A stretch of DNA of 9,005 bases from Chloroflexota bacterium. GTDB taxonomy: Bacteria; Chloroflexota; Anaerolineae; UBA3071. Positions 1-4,730 of the stretch are shown piece after piece. How positions within the stretch are numbered: the stretch's first letter is position 1; each line of letters begins with the position of its first letter. The stretch is taken from contig JACNHM010000249.1 in the NCBI GenBank assembly GCA_014383605.1, positions 1 through 9,005 on the forward strand, read 5' to 3'. Both the position numbers and the translations under genes were made by a program. The notes beneath the pieces were generated by a model, which was not told the DNA's origin, made no database searches, and saw only the letters and a program-made list of their open reading frames with translations.

Positions 1-97
1 GGCCGATGTGCTGTTGGAGGATCGGGAGTGACTCTATCCGGCCGATTTGCCGGCGCTGTTGGAGCAATGGAGGGACCAGACGGCCCCACCTGGCTAA
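1..97 (+). other. possible tail of a plus-strand gene, with a degraded direct repeat
   Basis: One plus frame beginning at base 2 reads ADVLLEDRE, then TGA at 29-31. The same frame continues as LYPADLPALLEQWRDQTAPPG and stops with TAA at 95-97. The two halves share an imperfect direct repeat: GGCCGATGTG-CTGTTGGAG at 1-19 and GGCCGATTTGCCGGCGCTGTTGGAG at 40-64. The second half has ordinary protein composition. This could be the 3' end of a gene entering from the left, with the true stop at either TGA or TAA, or a decayed duplicated end. Only the last few codons are visible, so no family can be named. Confidence 0.2.
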
Positions 98-160
98 CAT
101 GCCGTCGGCAACCGGGGAGACCGGCAGCCCCCAAGCGAACACCAGTGGGCGAACAGGAAG

Positions 161-196
161 CAGAACAGCGGATGCCAAGAGGCATCCGCTGTTCTG
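161..196. terminator. perfect 16-bp hairpin, possible bidirectional terminator
   Basis: CAGAACAGCGGATGCC at 161-176 and its exact reverse complement at 181-196 enclose the 4-base loop AAGA. The stem lies just beyond the outermost E2 end (stop at 220-222) in the minus direction, and beyond the possible plus-strand gene tail. That is where a shared terminator between convergent units would sit. Neither side has a strong T-run (TTGCGTC to the right on the plus strand; few Ts on the other strand). It is therefore not a textbook intrinsic terminator and could instead be a dispersed palindrome or a protein-binding site. Confidence 0.45.
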
Positions 197-219
197 TTGC
201 GTCAAAGGCCATCCGCGGT

Positions 220-350
220 TCAACTCAGCAGCAGATACGGCTCCTCGATGAGCTGTTTGATGCGCTGCAGGAAGCGGGCTGCCGGCGCGCCGTCCACCAG
301 CCGGTGATCAAAGTTCAGACTCAGCCACATGGTCTGCCATGCCCCGACAT
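220..350 (-). pseudogene. displaced 3' end of the E2 gene, copy A
   Basis: Read on the minus strand, this codes for the last 36 residues of an E2 acyltransferase, from MWLSLNFDHRL through to PYLLLS, followed by TGA at 220-222. It aligns without gaps with the 3' end of the intact E2 gene at 3189. Over those 36 codons plus the stop there are 7 base differences: 6 synonymous and 1 changing Thr to Asn. The catalytic DHRLVDG motif is kept. Weaker similarity continues upstream to about 350, where the toxin gene ends (TGA at 351-353). No E2 body precedes it and no ribosome binding site precedes the ATG at 331, so it is a remnant. It marks the outer boundary of the toxin-antitoxin cassette. Confidence 0.88.
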
Positions 351-872
351 TCACCCCCCAGGTTTGCGCAGCGACGCTAGCGCCTCTTCGCATAGTTTGG
401 TGCCAATCCAAATGTCCGGTCGTGCCGCGATCTCGTGGATCAGCAGTTCGACCTGAGCAAAGGATAGCAGTCCCTGGCGATAGGCGTGCACAAGGATGCC
501 CAATGTGCCACGCAGACGCAATCTCAGGCGACGCGCTTCGGCACGCGCGACTTCGTCGTCCAGCAATACCAATGGATCCGTCAGCGTTCGTGCCAGGGCC
601 AGCACCTCGATTTCCCCCGGATCAAGGATCACCGATGGCGTGTAGGCAGACAATACGGCGTCAGCTACGTCAACGATTGGCCACCTCTGGTGCTGCCAGA
701 ACAAGCGCACGGTGAGAGCATCGGGCGCACCACGCTCCAGTCCCCGTGTTACAACCTCATCGTAAACAGCGCGTGGAATCTGCACCTCTCCGTACAGATC
801 AGCCAGAAGACCCAGGCGGTTCAGCTTACCGAGCGCTATCAGAGGGCCAGCGTTGCATAGTACAGACGGCAT
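351..872 (-). CDS. DUF3368 PIN-like toxin of a toxin-antitoxin pair
   Basis: This 173-residue protein has the layout of DUF3368, a PIN-like family usually paired with UPF0175 proteins. Family features are the N-terminal LCNAGPLIALGKL (residues 5-17), IPRAVYDEV (32-40), the acidic DPGEIEVLALA (84-94), LLDDEVARAEARRL (103-116), and the diagnostic GTLGILVHA (122-130). PIN domains are generally metal-dependent ribonucleases. Candidate acidic residues are Asp84, Glu87, Glu89, Asp105 and Asp106. The usual first PIN aspartate is Asn7 here, which is common in DUF3368 and leaves nuclease activity unproven. The start ATG at 872 lies 10 bases beyond the antitoxin stop, so the two are almost certainly co-transcribed and translationally linked. 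Its stop adjoins E2 copy A. Family assignment is firm; activity and target are inferred. Confidence 0.82.
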   Translation of the reverse strand: MPSVLCNAGPLIALGKLNRLGLLADLYGEVQIPRAVYDEVVTRGLERGAPDALTVRLFWQHQRWPIVDVADAVLSAYTPSVILDPGEIEVLALARTLTDPLVLLDDEVARAEARRLRLRLRGTLGILVHAYRQGLLSFAQVELLIHEIAARPDIWIGTKLCEEALASLRKPGG

Positions 873-882
873 GTTGCTCAGC

Positions 883-1155
883 TCAACTCAACTCTTCGGC
901 CAACGTTTCAGCGCTAAAGGGCGGCTCCATGCCACGCGCGTAGGCGTGACGGGCCAACTCGGATTGCGATAGGCCCGCCTGGTGTGCGGCCGCGCCAAAG
1001 GACATTCCGCCCCGCGCATAACGCTTCAGAGCACGCTCAATCTTTAGTTCGCGCAGACCGCGTTCCAATATCTCTATCACAAATTGCTGGCTGGCTGAGT
1101 CCAATTCCTGGGCCAGCGGAGCTGGAATAGTCAGAGTCAGTGCCTGGGTTGACAT
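883..1155 (-). CDS. UPF0175 family antitoxin
   Basis: This 90-residue protein resembles UPF0175. It has an N-terminal strand LTLTIPAPLAQEL, a helical segment, and the characteristic ALKRYARGGMSFGAAAHQAG at about residues 42-61, followed by LSQSELARHAYARGM. That pattern is a helix-turn-helix-like element with a short C-terminal tail. UPF0175 proteins typically lie just upstream of DUF3368 PIN proteins and are regarded as their antitoxins, probably also binding the operon promoter. The ATG at 1155 is preferred because GGAGG (1162-1166) sits 6 bases upstream. A longer ATG start at 1176 adds seven residues (MLSRRRV) but has no comparable site. Pairing with the downstream toxin and the palindrome in the promoter support an autoregulated antitoxin, which is an inference. 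Confidence 0.8.
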   Translation of the reverse strand: MSTQALTLTIPAPLAQELDSASQQFVIEILERGLRELKIERALKRYARGGMSFGAAAHQAGLSQSELARHAYARGMEPPFSAETLAEELS

Positions 1156-1161
1156 CACTCG

Positions 1162-1166
1162 CCTCC
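1162..1166 (-). promoter_or_regulatory. ribosome binding site of the antitoxin gene
   Basis: GGAGG on the minus strand lies 6 bases before the ATG at 1155. It decides the start over the in-frame ATG at 1176, which is not preceded by a purine-rich site. Confidence 0.7.
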
Positions 1167-1212
1167 GTGAAAGCATTCTCGCTTCGGTAATCCTTCTTCT
1201 CGGTTCACGACG

Positions 1213-1241
1213 ATTGTATCACACTTCTTCTGACCGGTCAA
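1213..1241 (-). promoter_or_regulatory. sigma-70 type promoter of the toxin-antitoxin cassette, with operator-like palindrome
   Basis: On the minus strand TTGACC (1236-1241) is followed by a 17-base spacer and TACAAT (1213-1218), a near-consensus housekeeping promoter about 60 bases before the antitoxin start. The perfect palindrome TGACCGGTCA (1231-1240) covers most of the -35 box. A bound antitoxin dimer there would block polymerase, as expected for toxin-antitoxin autoregulation; the binding itself is inferred. The promoter lies about 10 bases past the end of E2 copy B, so it belongs to the cassette and not to the E2 operon. Confidence 0.65.
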
Positions 1242-1251
1242 AGCCTAAATG

Positions 1252-1335
1252 TGTGTCAACTGAGCAGCAGGTACGGCTCCTCGATGAGTTGTTTGATGCG
1301 CTGCAGGAAGCGGGCCGCCGGCGCGCTGTCCACTG
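1252..1335 (-). pseudogene. displaced 3' end of the E2 gene, copy B
   Basis: On the minus strand this codes for the last 25 residues of E2, from [11 protein letters not shown] to PYLLLS, then TGA at 1256-1258. The following CACAC is also shared with the intact E2 end. Against the intact gene there are 6 base differences over 25 codons plus the stop: 5 are synonymous and 1 changes Gly to Ser. Similarity ends abruptly at 1335, 18 bases from the ATPase stop codon. It cannot be a gene by itself. It separates the ATPase cassette from the toxin-antitoxin cassette. Confidence 0.88.
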
Positions 1336-1353
1336 GAAAACCATCCTCAACGG

Positions 1354-3042
1354 TTATCGGCTCACCATCCGGACCAGGGTCTCGAATCCTGTGCGATCGG
1401 TGAGCGAGATGCCGTGTTTAGCGGCGTACTCTTTGGCTTCCTGGCTGAAGCCAGATCGGGAGACATACCAGAGCGTCACCTCCGCTGGCAGTTGAGCGGC
1501 CTCTGCTTTGGCCTGCCACCGCTCCAGCTCCCGCCGGCTCACCTGCCGACCCGCCCATTTGACCTCGACAACCCAGGTTCCTCCATCTGCCGTCCGGGCC
1601 ACAGCATCCAACTCTACCTGGCCATCGGGCGAACGGTAGGTATCAACGCTGACCATCTGGGGCAGTCTGATCGTTCCTTCCGGCAAACCCAGCAGCCGGC
1701 CTTCCACCTCTTGCCCGGCAAACCGGCGCAGGAGCTCACGTACCCGGGCCTCCTGGGATACCCCTAATTCGCGGGCAGCCGCCTGGAACCTGGCATCAAG
1801 TCTGGTAATCAGGTCACCGATATCCACCCCAGTAGCCCGGGCACTCACCTCGACACCCTGAGTGGCGTAGGCCACCCAGTAGCGCAGCACCGGATCCCGA
1901 AAGTAGTAGCGCCCTTCTTGCAGGGACACCAGATTCACTTCCCGCAACCAGCGCAGGTAGTCGCTGGCCGTGGCCGGCGTGACCCGCAACTGGCGAGCCA
2001 CATCGGCGGCCGTCAGCCCTTCCTCGGCGGCCAGGATTTGCAGAACCGCCTTGAGAGACCCATAGCCTGTGGCCTGCTGAAGGGAGAGATCATAGATGTA
2101 GCGGCAGAAGTCGTAGATGCGGCCGTTGGTGGAGAGGGTCTCCACCACGAAAGCCTCTCTGACCGTCTCCGGCGAGAGAGGCATTCCCATGGCCTCCACC
2201 CGCGTGGCTGTCCGGCGGCAAAGGGCCTGGACATAGAAAGGATAGCCGCCGGTCAGGTGGTGGATCGTGTAGGCAATCTGCGGATCCACTGCCTCGGGCA
2301 GGAGCTTGGTCACCAAACGGACGGTCTCTTCTCGCGAGAAAGGCCCCAGCGACAGCTTGGTGAACTGAGCGAAAAGCGGTGCAGCCGGATCCGAGAGAAT
2401 TCGGGTCAACACCGTAACGGCCGAGCCAGCCAGCAGGTAGAGAATGCCCTCTTGCGACTGCAGAGCCGCTCGAAAGAGGGCCAGCGCATTCTCGGCCCCA
2501 GGGAAGTTCTCCAGAGTGCGAAGTTCCTGAAACTCATCAAGGATCAGGAGCTGAGGGACGCCCCGCTGTTCCCGCACGATTTGGGGGAAGCGGAAAGCTT
2601 GGCGCAAAAGCGCCTGACGGTCAACCTGAGTCCGCTCCAGAAGACGCAGGATCGGCTGAATGGCATCGTAAAGCTCTCTCTCACCGGCCAGCAAAAGCTG
2701 GTTAGGCAACTGCATGGGAGTCAGATACGGTTCCGGGGTTTCCTCTCCCTGCGTGATGAGCCAGTAGCAGATGTGGCCGACGTAGCCTGCGGCAAACTGC
2801 TCGGGCGAACTACACAGAAAGGTGAAGTCCATGTAGACAGGCGCTACTCCTGTCTCTTGCTCCAGCGTCTGACGCAGGAATTCTTTGAGCAGCAACGTCT
2901 TGCCTATACGCCGGGGGCCAAAGAGTGCCGCGTGCTCCGGCTGCCCACGCAGCAGCGTGTCTCGATAGTGAACCAGTTCTGCCAGCTCCATATGCCGGTT
3001 GGTGAAAAGCTCTTGTTGCTCCTGGGGATAAAGGTAGCGCAT
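1354..3042 (-). CDS. archaeal-type ATPase with winged helix and C-terminal DUF234-like nuclease-fold domain
   Basis: This 562-residue protein begins with a P-loop ATPase of the ATPase_2 (STAND/AAA-like) group. Walker A is GPRRIGKT (residues 42-49), Walker B is LLILDEFQEL (165-174) and a likely sensor is LLAGSAV (203-209). A lid region follows, then a winged-helix segment (about 330-385: GLTAADVARQLRVTPATASDYLRWL). The C-terminal part contains VELDAVAR (476-483) and TWVVEVKW (489-496), an Asp then Glu-x-Lys arrangement of the PD-(D/E)xK nuclease fold (Asp479, Glu493, Lys495), as in DUF234 proteins. The ATG at 3042 is chosen because GAGG (3052-3055) lies 9 bases upstream; a TTG at 3078 in the same frame would add 12 residues without a clear site. 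It forms a one-gene cassette between two E2 ends. The role is unknown; mobile or defence-related cargo is an inference. Confidence 0.85.
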   Translation of the reverse strand: MRYLYPQEQQELFTNRHMELAELVHYRDTLLRGQPEHAALFGPRRIGKTLLLKEFLRQTLEQETGVAPVYMDFTFLCSSPEQFAAGYVGHICYWLITQGEETPEPYLTPMQLPNQLLLAGERELYDAIQPILRLLERTQVDRQALLRQAFRFPQIVREQRGVPQLLILDEFQELRTLENFPGAENALALFRAALQSQEGILYLLAGSAVTVLTRILSDPAAPLFAQFTKLSLGPFSREETVRLVTKLLPEAVDPQIAYTIHHLTGGYPFYVQALCRRTATRVEAMGMPLSPETVREAFVVETLSTNGRIYDFCRYIYDLSLQQATGYGSLKAVLQILAAEEGLTAADVARQLRVTPATASDYLRWLREVNLVSLQEGRYYFRDPVLRYWVAYATQGVEVSARATGVDIGDLITRLDARFQAAARELGVSQEARVRELLRRFAGQEVEGRLLGLPEGTIRLPQMVSVDTYRSPDGQVELDAVARTADGGTWVVEVKWAGRQVSRRELERWQAKAEAAQLPAEVTLWYVSRSGFSQEAKEYAAKHGISLTDRTGFETLVRMVSR

Positions 3043-3062
3043 CGTGAAATACCTCGTCGGCC

Positions 3063-3093
3063 GGTGGCCGGTAGCCAATGGTCATCGGCCACC
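3063..3093 (-). promoter_or_regulatory. inverted repeat in the ATPase leader
   Basis: GGTGGCCG (3063-3070) and CGGCCACC (3086-3093) form a perfect 8-bp stem with a 15-base loop. It lies in the transcribed leader between the promoter and the ribosome binding site of the ATPase gene. It could affect message stability or ribosome access; nothing more can be said from sequence. Confidence 0.35.
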
Positions 3094-3105
3094 CGCTATC
3101 TAGAG

Positions 3106-3137
3106 TAGGTCAACTGCCCTATAGGTTGAATGACCTA
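3106..3137. promoter_or_regulatory. cluster of TAGGTYRA elements, possible operator of the ATPase gene
   Basis: On the plus strand TAGGTCAA (3106-3113) and TAGGTTGA (3122-3129) are direct repeats 16 bases apart. TGACCTA (3131-3137) is an inverted copy facing the second, which gives the near-palindrome TAGGTTGAATGACCTA (3122-3137). The cluster covers the expected transcription start just downstream of the -10 box (3138-3143). This position suits a repressor, possibly a regulator encoded elsewhere or the winged-helix part of the ATPase itself. The binding protein is unknown. Confidence 0.4.
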
Positions 3138-3166
3138 ATTATACTATAGAGCGGAGCAAAGGTCAA
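3138..3166 (-). promoter_or_regulatory. sigma-70 type promoter of the ATPase gene
   Basis: On the minus strand TTGACC (3161-3166), a 17-base spacer (3144-3160) and a perfect TATAAT (3138-3143) form a near-consensus housekeeping promoter. It lies about 95 bases before the ATPase start and about 20 bases beyond the intact E2 stop codon. The local sequence is AT-rich compared with the surrounding genes. The same box spacing and the same TTGACC are used by the toxin-antitoxin cassette. Confidence 0.72.
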
Positions 3167-3188
3167 GGGGGAGGTCGGGTCTGGTGTG

Positions 3189-4580
3189 TCAACTCAGCAG
3201 CAGATACGGCTCCTCGATGAGCTGCTTGATGCGCTGCAGGAAGCGGGCCGCTGGCGCGCCGTCCACCAGCCGGTGGTCGAAGGTCAGGCTCAGCCACATC
3301 ATCTGCCGGATGCCCATCTCGCCATCCACCACCGCCGGCTTGGCCTTGATGCGCCCCACGCCCAGGATGGCCGCCTCCGGCAGGTTGATGATGGGCGTGA
3401 AGGCGTCAATCTCGTGCATGCCTAAGTTGGTGATGGTGAAGGTGCTGCCGGTCAGCTCGTCGGGCAGCGCCTTGCCCTCCCGAGCGCGGGCCACCAGCTC
3501 CCGCAGCTCGCCAGCGATCTCGGTCACCCCCTTGCGGTCAGCGTTGCGGATGACCGGCACCAGCAGGCCGCGGTCGGTGTCCACGGCCAGGGCGACGTGG
3601 ATCTCCTGCAGATGGCGAATGGCCTCTCCTTCCAGCCGCACGTTCACGTAGGGGAACTCCCGCAGGGCGCGGGCGGCCAGCTTGATCAGCAGGTCGTTGT
3701 AGCCGACGTTGAAGCCCAGCTCGGCGGCCAGGCTCTCCTTCAGCCGCTCGCGCAGCTCGACGAAAGCGGTGGCGTCCACCTCGGTGGTCAGGGTGACCGA
3801 CGCGGTGGTCTGGTGGCTCTCGGCCATGCGCCGGGCGATGACCGCCCGCACACCAGTGAGGGGTTTCAGGGTTTCAGGTTCCAAGGTTTCAGGTTTGGAG
3901 GGCACAGGTGCCACGGCTTCGGGAACCGGCAACTGCGCCAGCGCCTTCCCTTCGACCTCGCTCAGGGCAAGCTCCACGTCCTCTTTGGTGATGCGGCCGC
4001 CAGGGCCGGTGCCTTGCACCGTGCGCAGGTCGAGTCCGGCCTGTTCCGCCAGGCGTCGGGCCACGGGCGTGGCCTTGGGCAGCGCTTCCAGGAAGGCCAC
4101 CACGTCCTTTTCGACGATGCGGCCATTGGGTCCGCTGCCGGCCACCAGGGCCAGGTCTACGCCTTTCTCCCGCGCCAGTTTGCGCGCCCGCGGCGAAGCA
4201 AAAACACGGCCGGGTTCAGGCTTCAGAGTCTCAGGTGTCGCCGTTTCAGGTTCAAAGGTTTCAGGTTCGAAAGTTAGATCCTCTGCTTCCAACCTTTGAA
4301 CCTTCGAACCTTCAACCTGATAACCATCAATGTCTTCGTCAGCCGTCTTGGTCATCAGCGCCACGACGCTGAGCACGGGCACCGTCTGGCCGGCGGGCAC
4401 CAGGATCTGGCGCAGGAAGCCCCGCGCCGCCGCCTCCACCTCCAGCGTGGCCTTGTCCGATTCCACCGTGAACAGCACCTCGCCCCGCTGGATCGCATCT
4501 CCCTCTCGCTTCAGCCACTCGACGATAGCGCCCTCTTCCATCGTCTGCCCCAACTTGGGCAAGATAACCTCTGTCACCAT
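3189..4580 (-). CDS. dihydrolipoamide acyltransferase (E2) of a pyruvate-type 2-oxoacid dehydrogenase complex
   Basis: This 463-residue E2 carries acyl groups from E1 on a lipoyl arm and transfers them to CoA. It begins with a lipoyl domain (1-77) with the lipoylated Lys43 in [10 protein letters not shown]. Two peripheral subunit-binding domains follow in tandem (about 126-164, [15 protein letters not shown]; and about 171-207, [13 protein letters not shown]). The catalytic core (about 241-463) has the active-site motif FDHRLVDGA with His436 and Asp440. Linkers are Pro/Glu/Thr-rich, with [11 protein letters not shown] (230-240) and [10 protein letters not shown] (104-113), and are built from short DNA repeats. 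AAGGTGG (4589-4595) lies 8 bases before the ATG. It is co-directional with the E1 fusion 146 bases upstream. Acetyl transfer is the likeliest reaction; an acetoin or branched-chain role cannot be excluded. Its 3' end is copied twice downstream. Confidence 0.93.
   Translation of the reverse strand: MVTEVILPKLGQTMEEGAIVEWLKREGDAIQRGEVLFTVESDKATLEVEAAARGFLRQILVPAGQTVPVLSVVALMTKTADEDIDGYQVEGSKVQRLEAEDLTFEPETFEPETATPETLKPEPGRVFASPRARKLAREKGVDLALVAGSGPNGRIVEKDVVAFLEALPKATPVARRLAEQAGLDLRTVQGTGPGGRITKEDVELALSEVEGKALAQLPVPEAVAPVPSKPETLEPETLKPLTGVRAVIARRMAESHQTTASVTLTTEVDATAFVELRERLKESLAAELGFNVGYNDLLIKLAARALREFPYVNVRLEGEAIRHLQEIHVALAVDTDRGLLVPVIRNADRKGVTEIAGELRELVARAREGKALPDELTGSTFTITNLGMHEIDAFTPIINLPEAAILGVGRIKAKPAVVDGEMGIRQMMWLSLTFDHRLVDGAPAARFLQRIKQLIEEPYLLLS
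3861..3898. repeat. degenerate GGTTTCAG tandem repeat inside the E2 linker
   Basis: About four to five imperfect copies of GGGTTTCA / GGTTTCAG follow each other on the plus strand. On the coding strand they give two copies of a 15-base unit, CCTGAAACCTTGGAA and CCTGAAACCCTGAAA, read as PETLE and PETLK. They form the flexible linker between the second subunit-binding domain and the catalytic domain. Confidence 0.75.
3948..3967. repeat. dispersed CCCTTCGAC...CTCAGGG type repeat inside the E2 gene
   Basis: CCCTTCGACCTCGCTCAGGG matches a short interspersed, imperfectly palindromic motif that I recall as widespread in Chloroflexi and other bacterial genomes. In frame it codes for LSEVEG within [12 protein letters not shown], at the end of the second subunit-binding domain. 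The family assignment is from memory, not from a search. Confidence 0.5.
4211..4317. repeat. second repeat-built linker of E2, with a 13-bp inverted repeat
   Basis: Variants of GGTTTCAG and GGTTCGAA fill this segment and code for the linker between the lipoyl domain and the first subunit-binding domain ([20 protein letters not shown]). AGGTTCAAAGGTT (4248-4260) and its exact reverse complement AACCTTTGAACCT (4291-4303) are arranged as an inverted repeat with a 30-base loop, so repeat units of both orientations are present. Confidence 0.7.
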
Positions 4581-4626
4581 AGCCTATTCCACCTTTCACC
4601 TCTCGATGTGCTGGTTTCCTGGTCTA

Positions 4627-4730
4627 TCAATGTACCAATCTACCAATCTACCAATCTACCAATGTCCCAATCTACCAATTTCCCAATGTACCAATCTACC
4701 AATCTACCAATTTCCCGACCTACCAGCTAT
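4627..4730. repeat. degenerate octamer tandem array (CCAATCTA) between the E1 and E2 genes
   Basis: Thirteen consecutive 8-base units begin at 4627: six exact CCAATCTA, with CCAATGTA, CCAATGTC and CCAATTTC variants and worn copies at each end. On the transcribed strand the unit is TAGATTGG. The array fills most of the 146 bases between the E1 stop (4727-4729) and the E2 ribosome binding site and slightly overlaps the E1 stop. There are no spacers, so it is not a CRISPR array. Its function is unknown. Confidence 0.9.

Noticed and set aside
29..31. TGA between two similar coding-like stretches as a selenocysteine or readthrough site
   Set aside because: Only nine codons precede it in the window and no downstream hairpin fits. 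A normal stop or a decayed duplication is simpler.
220..411. E2 fragment A as a real small protein of 36-63 residues
   Set aside because: The longer frame overlaps the toxin gene end and the internal ATG at 331 has no ribosome binding site. The sequence is just the tail of an E2 domain that cannot fold alone.
1156..1176. Upstream ATG (1176) as antitoxin start
   Set aside because: It has no ribosome binding site, while GGAGG 6 bases before the ATG at 1155 is ideal. The GGAGG itself lies inside the would-be extra codons.
3043..3078. TTG at 3078 as ATPase start
   Set aside because: The ATG at 3042 has GAGG 9 bases upstream, and the family motif region starts right after it (MRYLYPQEQQELFTNR).
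1918..3108. Long plus-strand open frame (396 codons) opposite the ATPase gene
   Set aside because: It is antisense to a gene with clear Walker A, Walker B and nuclease-type motifs. Its own translation shows no recognisable domain and looks like the complement of coding DNA.
4627..4730. Repeat array considered as CRISPR
   Set aside because: Units are 8 bases and contiguous with no unique spacers; it is a simple tandem repeat.
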